Source of the DNA: Skeletonema marinoi
Lineage: Eukaryota > Bacillariophyta > Thalassiosirophyceae > Thalassiosirales > Thalassiosiraceae
Assembly (NCBI GenBank): GCA_030544225.1
Contig: CM060504.1
Coordinates: 124,001 to 188,000, forward strand
DNA length: 64,000 nucleotides
Reading direction: 5' to 3'
Shown here in pieces: positions 9,901 through 20,972 of this stretch. Positions within the stretch are counted from its first letter, which is position 1; the number at the start of each line of letters is the position of its first letter. The notes beneath the pieces are model-generated. The model made no database searches. It saw only the letters and a list, made by a program, of their open reading frames with translations, and was not told where the DNA came from. The position numbers and the translations under genes are program-made.

Positions 9901-12900
9901 GTAGATGATGGCCGACAGCCCACATATCTTTGCGGATAATCGCATGAAGCGGCTGCAATATAGCTTTGAGAGCGTGCTAATGGCCCATTATAGTCGGTGT
10001 GGATAGCGGGCAGGGCAATATATTCGGCTCAATTGAGATGTTGCCCTTATTGGCTATCCAACAGCCTCAGCCTCGTAGCTGTCCTGATGAGTGTAGATGA
10101 TGGCCGACAGCCCACATATCTTTGCGGATAATCGCATGAAGCGGCTGCAATATAGCTTTGAGAGCGTGCTAATGGCCCATTATAGTCGGTGTGGATAGCG
10201 GGCAGGGCAATATATTCGGCTCAATTGAGATGTTGCCCTTATTGGCTATCCAACAGCCTCAGCCTCGTAGCTGTCCTGATGAGTGTAGATGATGGCCGAC
10301 AGCCCACATATCTTTGCGGATAATCGCATGAAGCGGCTGCAATATAGCTTTGAGAGCGTGCTAATGGCCCATTATAGTCGGTGTGGATAGCGGGCAGGGC
10401 AATATATTCGGCTCAATTGAGATGTTGCCCTTATTGGCTATCCAACAGCCTCAGCCTCGTAGCTGTCCTGATGAGTGTAGATGATGGCCGACAGCCCACA
10501 TATCTTTGCGGATAATCGCATGAAGCGGCTGCAATATAGCTTTGAGAGCGTGCTAATGGCCCATTATAGTCGGTGTGGATAGCGGGCAGGGCAATATATT
10601 CGGCTCAATTGAGATGTTGCCCTTATTGGCTATCCAACAGCCTCAGCCTCGTAGCTGTCCTGATGAGTGTAGATGATGGCCGACAGCCCACATATCTTTG
10701 CGGATAATCGCATGAAGCGGCTGCAATATAGCTTTGAGAGCGTGCTAATGGCCCATTATAGTCGGTGTGGATAGCGGGCAGGGCAATATATTCGGCTCAA
10801 TTGAGATGTTGCCCTTATTGGCTATCCAACAGCCTCAGCCTCGTAGCTGTGCTGATGAGTGTAGATGATGGCCGACAGCCCACATATCTTTGCGGATAAT
10901 CGCATGAAGCGGCTGCAATATAGCTTTGAGAGCGTGCTAATGGCCCATTATAGTCGGTGTGGATAGCGGGCAGGGCAATATATTCGGCTCAATTGAGATG
11001 TTGCCCTTATTGGCTATCCAACAGCCTCAGCCTCGTAGCTGTCCTGATGAGTGTAGATGATGGCCGACAGCCCACATATCTTTGCGGATAATCGCATGAA
11101 GCGGCTGCAATATAGCTTTGAGAGCGTGCTAATGGCCCATTATAGTCGGTGTGGATAGCGGGCAGGGCAATATATTCGGCTCAATTGAGATGTTGCCCTT
11201 ATTGGCTATCCAACAGCCTCAGCCTCGTAGCTGTCCTGATGAGTGTAGATGATGGCCGACAGCCCACATATCTTTGCGGATAATCGCATGAAGCGGCTGC
11301 AATATAGCTTTGAGAGCGTGCTAATGGCCCATTATAGTCGGTGTGGATAGCGGGCAGGGCAATATATTCGGCTCAATTGAGATGTTGCCCTTATTGGCTA
11401 TCCAACAGCCTCAGCCTCGTAGCTGTCCTGATGAGTGTAGATGATGGCCGACAGCCCACATATCTTTGCGGATAATCGCATGAAGCGGCTGCAATATAGC
11501 TTTGAGAGCGTGCTAATGGCCCATTATAGTCGGTGTGGATAGCGGGCAGGGCAATATATTCGGCTCAATTGAGATGTTGCCCTTATTGGCTATCCAACAG
11601 CCTCAGCCTCGTAGCTGTCCTGATGAGTGTAGATGATGGCCGACAGCCCACATATCTTTGCGGATAATCGCATGAAGCGGCTGCAATATAGCTTTGAGAG
11701 CGTGCTAATGGCCCATTATAGTCGGTGTGGATAGCGGGCAGGGCAATATATTCGGCTCAATTGAGATGTTGCCCTTATTGGCTATCCAACAGCCTCAGCC
11801 TCGTAGCTGTCCTGATGAGTGTAGATGATGGCCGACAGCCCACATATCTTTGCGGATAATCGCATGAAGCGGCTGCAATATAGCTTTGAGAGCGTGCTAA
11901 TGGCCCATTATAGTCGGTGTGGATAGCGGGCAGGGCAATATATTCGGCTCAATTGAGATGTTGCCCTTATTGGCTATCCAACAGCCTCAGCCTCGTAGCT
12001 GTCCTGATGAGTGTAGATGATGGCCGACAGCCCACATATCTTTGCGGATAATCGCATGAAGCGGCTGCAATATAGCTTTGAGAGCGTGCTAATGGCCCAT
12101 TATAGTCGGTGTGGATAGCGGGCAGGGCAATATATTCGGCTCAATTGAGATGTTGCCCTTATTGGCTATCCAACAGCCTCAGCCTCGTAGCTGTCCTGAT
12201 GAGTGTAGATGATGGCCGACAGCCCACATATCTTTGCGGATAATCGCATGAAGCGGCTGCAATATAGCTTTGAGAGCGTGCTAATGGCCCATTATAGTCG
12301 GTGTGGATAGCGGGCAGGGCAATATATTCGGCTCAATTGAGATGTTGCCCTTATTGGCTATCCAACAGCCTCAGCCTCGTAGCTGTCCTGATGAGTGTAG
12401 ATGATGGCCGACAGCCCACATATCTTTGCGGATAATCGCATGAAGCGGCTGCAATATAGCTTTGAGAGCGTGCTAATGGCCCATTATAGTCGGTGTGGAT
12501 AGCGGGCAGGGCAATATATTCGGCTCAATTGAGATGTTGCCCTTATTGGCTATCCAACAGCCTCAGCCTCGTAGCTGTCCTGATGAGTGTAGATGATGGC
12601 CGACAGCCCACATATCTTTGCGGATAATCGCATGAAGCGGCTGCAATATAGCTTTGAGAGCGTGCTAATGGCCCATTATAGTCGGTGTGGATAGCGGGCA
12701 GGGCAATATATTCGGCTCAATTGAGATGTTGCCCTTATTGGCTATCCAACAGCCTCAGCCTCGTAGCTGTCCTGATGAGTGTAGATGATGGCCGACAGCC
12801 CACATATCTTTGCGGATAATCGCATGAAGCGGCTGCAATATAGCTTTGAGAGCGTGCTAATGGCCCATTATAGTCGGTGTGGATAGCGGGCAGGGCAATA

Positions 12901-15900
12901 TATTCGGCTCAATTGAGATGTTGCCCTTATTGGCTATCCAACAGCCTCAGCCTCGTAGCTGTCCTGATGAGTGTAGATGATGGCCGACAGCCCACATATC
13001 TTTGCGGATAATCGCATGAAGCGGCTGCAATATAGCTTTGAGAGCGTGCTAATGGCCCATTATAGTCGGTGTGGATAGCGTGCAGGGCAATATATTCGGC
13101 TCAATTGAGATGTTGCCCTTATTGGCTATCCAACAGCCTCAGCCTCGTAGCTGTGCTGATGAGTGTAGATGATGGCCGACAGCCCACATATCTTTGCGGA
13201 TAATCGCATGAAGCGGCTGCAATATAGCTTTGAGAGCGTGCTAATGGCCCATTATAGTCGGTGTGGATAGCGGGCAGGGCAATATATTCGGCTCAATTGA
13301 GATGTTGCCCTTATTGGCTATCCAACAGCCTCAGCCTCGTAGCTGTCCTGATGAGTGTAGATGATGGCCGACAGCCCACATATCTTTGCGGATAATCGCA
13401 TGAAGCGGCTGCAATATAGCTTTGAGAGCGTGCTAATGGCCCATTATAGTCGGTGTGGATAGCGGGCAGGGCAATATATTCGGCTCAATTGAGATGTTGC
13501 CCTTATTGGCTATCCAACAGCCTCAGCCTCGTAGCTGTCCTGATGAGTGTAGATGATGGCCGACAGCCCACATATCTTTGCGGATAATCGCATGAAGCGG
13601 CTGCAATATAGCTTTGAGAGCGTGCTAATGGCCCATTATAGTCGGTGTGGATAGCGGGCAGGGCAATATATTCGGCTCAATTGAGATGTTGCCCTTATTG
13701 GCTATCCAACAGCCTCAGCCTCGTAGCTGTCCTGATGAGTGTAGATGATGGCCGACAGCCCACATATCTTTGCGGATAATCGCATGAAGCGGCTGCAATA
13801 TAGCTTTGAGAGCGTGCTAATGGCCCATTATAGTCGGTGTGGATAGCGGGCAGGGCAATATATTCGGCTCAATTGAGATGTTGCCCTTATTGGCTATCCA
13901 ACAGCCTCAGCCTCGTAGCTGTCCTGATGAGTGTAGATGATGGCCGACAGCCCACATATCTTTGCGGATAATCGCATGAAGCGGCTGCAATATAGCTTTG
14001 AGAGCGTGCTAATGGCCCATTATAGTCGGTGTGGATAGCGGGCAGGGCAATATATTCGGCTCAATTGAGATGTTGCCCTTATTGGCTATCCAACAGCCTC
14101 AGCCTCGTAGCTGTCCTGATGAGTGTAGATGATGGCCGACAGCCCACATATCTTTGCGGATAATCGCATGAAGCGGCTGCAATATAGCTTTGAGAGCGTG
14201 CTAATGGCCCATTATAGTCGGTGTGGATAGCGGGCAGGGCAATATATTCGGCTCAATTGAGATGTTGCCCTTATTGGCTATCCAACAGCCTCAGCCTCGT
14301 AGCTGTCCTGATGAGTGTAGATGATGGCCGACAGCCCACATATCTTTGCGGATAATCGCATGAAGCGGCTGCAATATAGCTTTGAGAGCGTGCTAATGGC
14401 CCATTATAGTCGGTGTGGATAGCGGGCAGGGCAATATATTCGGCTCAATTGAGATGTTGCCCTTATTGGCTATCCAACAGCCTCAGCCTCGTAGCTGTCC
14501 TGATGAGTGTAGATGATGGCCGACAGCCCACATATCTTTGCGGATAATCGCATGAAGCGGCTGCAATATAGCTTTGAGAGCGTGCTAATGGCCCATTATA
14601 GTCGGTGTGGATAGCGGGCAGGGCAATATATTCGGCTCAATTGAGATGTTGCCCTTATTGGCTATCCAACAGCCTCAGCCTCGTAGCTGTCCTGATGAGT
14701 GTAGATGATGGCCGACAGCCCACATATCTTTGCGGATAATCGCATGAAGTGGCTGCAATATAGCTTTGAGAGCGTGCTAATGGCCCATTATAGTCGGTGT
14801 GGATAGCGGGCAGGGCAATATATTCGGCTCAATTGAGATGTTGCCCTTATTGGCTATCCAACAGCCTCAGCCTCGTAGCTGTCCTGATGAGTGTAGATGA
14901 TGGCCGACAGCCCACATATCTTTGCGGATAATCGCATGAAGCGGCTGCAATATAGCTTTGAGAGCGTGCTAATGGCCCATTATAGTCGGTGTGGATAGCG
15001 GGCAGGGCAATATATTCGGCTCAATTGAGATGTTGCCCTTATTGGCTATCCAACAGCCTCAGCCTCGTAGCTGTCCTGATGAGTGTAGATGATGGCCGAC
15101 AGCCCACATATCTTTGCGGATAATCGCATGAAGCGGCTGCAATATAGCTTTGAGAGCGTGCTAATGGCCCATTATAGTCGGTGTGGATAGCGGGCAGGGC
15201 AATATATTCGGCTCAATTGAGATGTTGCCCTTATTGGCTATCCAACAGCCTCAGCCTCGTAGCTGTCCTGATGAGTGTAGATGATGGCCGACAGCCCACA
15301 TATCTTTGCGGATAATCGCATGAAGCGGCTGCAATATAGCTTTGAGAGCGTGCTAATGGCCCATTATAGTCGGTGTGGATAGCGGGCAGGGCAATATATT
15401 CGGCTCAATTGAGATGTTGCCCTTATTGGCTATCCAACAGCCTCAGCCTCGTAGCTGTCCTGATGAGTGTAGATGATGGCCGACAGCCCACATATCTTTG
15501 CGGATAATCGCATGAAGCGGCTGCAATATAGCTTTGAGAGCGTGCTAATGGCCCATTATAGTCGGTGTGGATAGCGGGCAGGGCAATATATTCGGCTCAA
15601 TTGAGATCTTGCCCTTATTGGCTATCCAACAGCCTCAGCCTCGTAGCTGTCCTGATGAGTGTAGATGATGGCCGACAGCCCACATATCTTTGCGGATAAT
15701 CGCATGAAGCGGCTGCAATATAGCTTTGAGAGCGTGCTAATGGCCCATTATAGTCGGTGTGGATAGCGGGCAGGGCAATATATTCGGCTCAATTGAGATG
15801 TTGCCCTTATTGGCTATCCAACAGCCTCAGCCTCGTAGCTGTCCTGATGAGTGTAGATGATGGCCGACAGCCCACATATCTTTGCGGATAATCGCATGAA

Positions 15901-17929
15901 GCGGCTGCAATATAGCTTTGAGAGCGTGCTAATGGCCCATTATAGTCGGTGTGGATAGCGGGCAGGGCAATATATTCGGCTCAATTGAGATGTTGCCCTT
16001 ATTGGCTATCCAACAGCCTCAGCCTCGTAGCTGTCCTGATGAGTGTAGATGATGGCCGACAGCCCACATATCTTTGCGGATAATCGCATGAAGCGGCTGC
16101 AATATAGCTTTGAGAGCGTGCTAATGGCCCATTATAGTCGGTGTGGATAGCGGGCAGGGCAATATATTCGGCTCAATTGAGATGTTGCCCTTATTGGCTA
16201 TCCAACAGCCTCAGCCTCGTAGCTGTCCTGATGAGTGTAGATGATGGCCGACAGCCCACATATCTTTGCGGATAATCGCATGAAGCGGCTGCAATATAGC
16301 TTTGAGAGCGTGCTAATGGCCCATTATAGTCGGTGTGGATAGCGGGCAGGGCAATATATTCGGCTCAATTGAGATGTTGCCCTTATTGGCTATCCAACAG
16401 CCTCAGCCTCGTAGCTGTCCTGATGAGTGTAGATGATGGCCGACAGCCCACATATCTTTGCGGATAATCGCATGAAGCGGCTGCAATATAGCTTTGAGAG
16501 CGTGCTAATGGCCCATTATAGTCGGTGTGGATAGCGGGCAGGGCAATATATTCGGCTCAATTGAGATGTTGCCCTTATTGGCTATCCAACAGCCTCAGCC
16601 TCGTAGCTGTGCTGATGAGTGTAGATGATGGCCGACAGCCCACATATCTTTGCGGATAATCGCATGAAGCGGCTGCAATATAGCTTTGAGAGCGTGCTAA
16701 TGGCCCATTATAGTCGGTGTGGATAGCGGGCAGGGCAATATATTCGGCTCAATTGAGATGTTGCCCTTATTGGCTATCCAACAGCCTCAGCCTCGTAGCT
16801 GTCCTGATGAGTGTAGATGATGGCCGACAGCCCACATATCTTTGCGGATAATCGCATGAAGCGGCTGCAATATAGCTTTGAGAGCGTGCTAATGGCCCAT
16901 TATAGTCGGTGTGGATAGCGGGCAGGGCAATATATTCGGCTCAATTGAGATGTTGCCCTTATTGGCTATCCAACAGCCTCAGCCTCGTAGCTGTGCTGAT
17001 GAGTGTAGATGATGGCCGACAGCCCACATATCTTTGCGGATAATCGCATGAAGCGGCTGCAATATAGCTTTGAGAGCGTGCTAATGGCCCATTATAGTCG
17101 GTGTGGATAGCGGGCAGGGCAATATATTCGGCTCAATTGAGATGTTGCCCTTATTGGCTATCCAACAGCCTCAGCCTCGTAGCTGTCCTGATGAGTGTAG
17201 ATGATGGCCGACAGCCCACATATCTTTGCGGATAATCGCATGAAGCGGCTGCAATATAGCTTTGAGAGCGTGCTAATGGCCCATTATAGTCGGTGTGGAT
17301 AGCGGGCAGGGCAATATATTCGGCTCAATTGAGATGTTGCCCTTATTGGCTATCCAACAGCCTCAGCCTCGTAGCTGTCCTGATGAGTGTAGATGATGGC
17401 CGACAGCCCACATATCTTTGCGGATAATCGCATGAAGCGGCTGCAATATAGCTTTGAGAGCGTGCTAATGGCCCATTATAGTCGGTGTGGATAGCGGGCA
17501 GGGCAATATATTCGGCTCAATTGAGATGTTGCCCTTATTGGCTATCCAACAGCCTCAGCCTCGTAGCTGTCCTGATGAGTGTAGATGATGGCCGACAGCC
17601 CACATATCTTTGCGGATAATCGCATGAAGCGGCTGCAATATAGCTTTGAGAGCGTGCTAATGGCCCATTATAGTCGGTGTGGATAGCGGGCAGGGCAATA
17701 TATTCGGCTCAATTGAGATGTTGCCCTTATTGGCTATCCAACAGCCTCAGCCTCGTAGCTGTCCTGATGAGTGTAGATGATGGCCGACAGCCCACATATC
17801 TTTGCGGATAATCGCATGAAGCGGCTGCAATATAGCTTTGAGAGCGTGCTAATGGCCCATTATAGTCGGTGTGGATAGCGGGCAGGGCAATATATTCGGC
17901 TCAATTGAGATCTTGCCCTTATTGGCTAT
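3946..17929. repeat. 192-bp tandem satellite array, about 73 copies
   Basis: The unit begins AGTGTAGATGATGGCCGACAG and recurs exactly every 192 bp (3946, 4138, 4330 and so on) for 13,984 bp, about 72.8 copies. The last unit stops after ATTGGCTAT at 17929. Copies are almost identical; by eye I found only about a dozen substitutions. Examples are C-to-G at 5091, 8931, 10851, 13155, 16611 and 16995, G-to-C at 4280, 15608 and 17912, C-to-T at 3998 and 14750, and single changes at 8553 and 13081. No open frame of 60 codons exists in any frame. Each unit carries a long interrupted palindrome, listed separately. The length is close to a nucleosome repeat, as in many centromeric or heterochromatic satellites, but nothing here proves such a role. 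Confidence 0.99.
4045..4112. repeat. Interrupted palindrome present in every 192-bp satellite unit (first copy shown)
   Basis: Within each unit TGGATAGC pairs with GCTATCCA, AGGGCAA pairs with TTGCCCT inside it, and the perfect palindrome CTCAATTGAG lies in the centre. The arms are separated by short internal loops (4 against 5 nt, 9 against 3 nt). The whole structure spans about 60 bp and could extrude as a cruciform in DNA or fold as a hairpin in RNA. The single G-to-C variants (4280, 15608, 17912) fall in the short loop between the central palindrome and TTGCCC. Confidence 0.8.
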
Positions 17930-18072
17930 TCATTGCGGAACTGCACCTTGCTTTTTTGCAAATACGTTATTGAGCTGGCTTAGAGCAGTAGTAAGTCTAC
18001 CAACATCGACAACGACTTTGTCCCCATAATTGAGTCAAGATCAATTAGAATCATTTTGAGGATATTTTCCCA
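17930..18072. other. Spacer between satellite and F-box-like gene
   Basis: Unique-looking sequence between the last satellite unit and the stop codon of the minus-strand gene. Minus-strand translation just after that stop stays open for about 30 codons, but I see no motif. The boundary with the array is sharp: the unit continues normally to ATTGGCTAT and then changes completely. Confidence 0.5.
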
Positions 18073-18651
18073 TCACTTTACTGCTGCGTAATGCAGATCT
18101 TGACAAACCATTGCACATCTACCAACATCTCTTTCATCCAAGAAACTGATTGCATGGGTCATGAGAGGGCTGCCTCCTCCGTCGCACAGAGCTAGCAATG
18201 AATCTTCTTCGTATAATCCAATTGAACGAATCTGTTCACGAGCAGCCTCTTCGTTCTGTCTCGCCAAAGCAACTTCCTGCTTTGCAGCTTTTAGGCGCTC
18301 TTGCAGCAAAGAGGCGTCGACGGAGGCCATAGCCATCTCCTCGGGCTCTCTAAGGCAAGACTCGTCCAAGCCCCTGATCACGTTGCCGTTCAACATTGGT
18401 AGAAGTCTATCGATAGATTGAGATCCGGAGTCTAATGTTTCTTGCTCCAGCTCATCTTCTGATATTTTGGGATCGCTGGAACGATGCTCTTCAACGAGTG
18501 CAGCCTCTTCCAACAATCTTGAATACAATGATGAAAACTCTTCGCTCAAAATCAGAATGAGAGGATTAGTGTCATCGGTTGAATGCCGAAGGTGTAACGA
18601 AATGGCCTTCAAATCAGTTGCAATGTTGATCAAGTTGAGTCGTCGTGCCAT
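18073..18651 (-). CDS. F-box-like protein, member of a local paralogue pair
   Basis: A single-exon 192-residue frame starts MARRLNLINIATDL. The first roughly 88 residues, to DRLLPMLNG, match the N-terminus of the 613-residue protein at 22610-24451 at about four positions in five. The remainder has a short coiled coil (LLQERLKAAKQEVALARQNEEAAREQI in part) and ends HAISFLDERDVGRCAMVCQDLH, which resembles an F-box helix pair used to dock on SKP1 in ubiquitin ligases. The F-box assignment is tentative. Upstream bases also match those before the 22610 gene (CGGCAC, AGCAAAAGAAGA), so the duplication included the promoter. It is transcribed divergently from the RING/Sel1 gene at 18874. Confidence 0.7.
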   Translation of the reverse strand: MARRLNLINIATDLKAISLHLRHSTDDTNPLILILSEEFSSLYSRLLEEAALVEEHRSSDPKISEDELEQETLDSGSQSIDRLLPMLNGNVIRGLDESCLREPEEMAMASVDASLLQERLKAAKQEVALARQNEEAAREQIRSIGLYEEDSLLALCDGGGSPLMTHAISFLDERDVGRCAMVCQDLHYAAVK

Positions 18652-18873
18652 GCTAATGCTAAAAGTATTAATTGTCGAGTCTTCTTTTGCTGGTGCCGTG
18701 TGATGGTGATGGACAAGAAATGTGCTGTGAAATTAAAAAATTATTCTCCTCAAAAATCAGAGCGGCCTCTCATAGTTCGTCCCCTCAGCCACCAACATCC
18801 TGCTTAGACAAGTAGTAGGATCAAACTCCGCCGTGGTGACATCCACACTCCCTCGACCTTCCCGGCAACAAAA

Positions 18874-19890
18874 ATGATTGAATTGAGCTCATTCTTGGAT
18901 GCGCAAGAAGATTGCATCGCTGGCTCCTGGCAAAAATATCTCCAATGGTTGAATTCGATCGACCTTGATTCCATGTCATTATTGGTGCTGGCCGTGTCTC
19001 ATCCAAAAACGTTCCAAACAATTCAGGATGGCGACGGGAACAGCAGATTGCGAAAATGCTTGGTTGACGAATTTAAAGAGGCTGTGCTGAACTTCCAAGC
19101 ACCACATTTGCCACATCATGAATCGGTGTGTAAAGAAAGGGTGGCTGAATTACGTGACGAGATTTTATTCAAGCAGCCCGAGAGCAGCCATATGGGCGAC
19201 TGTCCAATTTGCTTTTTGCCGCTTTCAATTGACCCAGAGCAATCACCATTGTATGCTTGCTGCAGCACAACAATATGCAATGGATGTTCATACGCAAATT
19301 TCGAACGTGAGGCGGGAGAAAAGCTGCGACATAAATGCCTATTTTGTCGGAGCCCTTTACCGACAACACAGGAAGAATCTAACAAGAATAAAATGAAACG
19401 AGCCGAGGCGAACGATCCGAATGCGATGACGCACATGGGTTATAAGCTATACGATGAAGGTGACTATGAGCGTGCATTTGAATATTGGACAAAGGCAGCT
19501 GAATTGGGCGATGCGTCAGCGCATCATGAACTATCACTTTTGTATCATAATGGGGAAGGTGTTGAAAAGGACGAGAAAAAGGAATTATACCATTTGGAAA
19601 AGGCTGCCATTGGCGGCCATCCGAGGGCGAGGTGCAATCTTGCACTAAAAGAGGGGAGAAACAAAAGGTATGATAGATCAGCCAAACATTTCATCATCGC
19701 TGCTAACCTTGGACATGATGATTCAATACAAATGCTAAAAGAGTATTACAAACATGGATTAGTCAGCAAAGAAGACTTTGCCGCAGCTCTTCGTGCTCAT
19801 CAGGCTGCTGTTGAAGCAACGAAGAGTCCACAGAGAGAATTAGCATCGAAAACCGGCATAACGATTCAGCAGGGAAGGTACTGGGAGTAA
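18874..19890 (+). CDS. RING-like zinc finger plus Sel1-repeat protein
   Basis: A 338-residue single-exon frame. Residues about 90-160 hold a cysteine-rich RING-like finger: CPICFLPL, then CCSTTICNGC, then CLFCRSPLP. Residues about 175-285 hold Sel1-type repeats, for example AMTHMGYKLYDEGDYERAFE, then WTKAAELGDASAHHELSLLY and HNGEGVEKDEKKELYHLEKA, then AAIGGHPRARCNLA. The paralogue at 47305 has the same order but adds an N-terminal MYND finger, which is missing here and replaced by an unrelated leader of about 80 residues. The shared end ATKSPQRE confirms the relationship. Such proteins probably act as adaptors or ubiquitin ligases; the target is unknown. A potential donor near the end (GGAAG/GTACTG) could add another exon, but I found no convincing continuation. 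Confidence 0.85.
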   Translation: MIELSSFLDAQEDCIAGSWQKYLQWLNSIDLDSMSLLVLAVSHPKTFQTIQDGDGNSRLRKCLVDEFKEAVLNFQAPHLPHHESVCKERVAELRDEILFKQPESSHMGDCPICFLPLSIDPEQSPLYACCSTTICNGCSYANFEREAGEKLRHKCLFCRSPLPTTQEESNKNKMKRAEANDPNAMTHMGYKLYDEGDYERAFEYWTKAAELGDASAHHELSLLYHNGEGVEKDEKKELYHLEKAAIGGHPRARCNLALKEGRNKRYDRSAKHFIIAANLGHDDSIQMLKEYYKHGLVSKEDFAAALRAHQAAVEATKSPQRELASKTGITIQQGRYWE

Positions 19891-20972
19891 AAAAACTGTA
19901 CCCTACCTGCACGTTCTCTCACGCATTCCTGCTTCAGCAATGATCCGCTTGCCTCAATAATTAACCACAGCTATTCAACGAAAAGATCTCCAACTGTGAT
20001 GGAGCGACCGGGTATACGGCTGAAGAGAGGCATGACACGGGAGCAAAATCAATAGCACGTCCACGTCTAAGGCAGCGTGACGACAATAATAGTCACATCG
20101 ACTTTGCCAGCAATGATCGGCTTGAGAAGACCGAGGATGTTGCAGGATCAACCGCTTGGGTGGATCCATCCGGTATGGATCCAGCCGAAGCTGCTGAATA
20201 TCCGAAAAAAGTGACTCTTACGATGTTGGATAGGAATGGTGATCCGTCTGACAAGCTAGTTGTTTACATCAAGCAAAAAGAGCACGATTCAACAGCTAAA
20301 ACTTCAGAGGAGCTTTAGTGCTCGTAGAAGGAATCATTAGAGCCTTTAGCCTTTTTAGTTGCTGAAGATAAGAGCTGGCCTGGCTGGGCGTAATGATGAT
20401 GGGGTGGTTGTGCTGAGGCTCATGGATTCAATTCAAGATGGCTCTTGTGTCGAGTGTGTGATTGAGACATCGATGCAGCCGATGTCGATGGCAATGGAGC
20501 GAGTGGTCTACATAACACAAATGATAGCGCTATCGTAAGTCACACGTCTGTTGCTGAAGGGTTGAATGAATTGGGCAAGTACAAGTGTATGTTTATATAG
20601 TTGATAAATTAAGTCTGTGCGACAATTTTTGGACAGTATAGCGGAGAAGCAACTGGTACGATCGAATGATGAACCCACAAGCGTTGTGCGTCAATTTGTA
20701 GTGAGATCGTGAACGCTGGAGTTGATGAACCTGCCAAAGGCTCACAGTGATACCTACGGCTATGGGCCGAGGCAACAGATGGCGTATAGCCCTACGATGA
20801 GGTGAATGATGCTAAAACCATGTGTTAGAGAAGAATGAGACCGACATCGTGTGGTCTCTTACGCTATCTATCAGGATTTGGTCGGATGAATGCCAGACGG
20901 CGTGAGTTGGATTCTGCCAACTCATCAGGAGTAGGTGAAGAATGTCCGAGTCCGACCCAAGCAGAGAAGTTC
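19891..20972. other. Intergenic region with an open but unassigned stretch
   Basis: From about 19976 to 20318 one plus frame stays open for 113 codons. It contains an ATG at 20175 that would give 48 residues ending STAKTSEEL. It is lysine- and aspartate-rich in the second half (EAAEYPKKVTLTMLDRNG) and could be an exon remnant, but it has no clear start or partner exon. From about 20310 onward the region is a diverged relative of 2690-3100. I see no other gene. Confidence 0.35.

Noticed and set aside
3946-17929. CRISPR-like array
   Set aside because: The whole 192-bp unit is conserved with no variable spacers, and the setting is eukaryotic.
19976-20318. Extra 3' exon of the RING/Sel1 gene at 18874
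   Set aside because: The only usable donor (GGAAG/GTACTG) joins in a frame that stops after about 27 codons. The long open frame would need a different phase.
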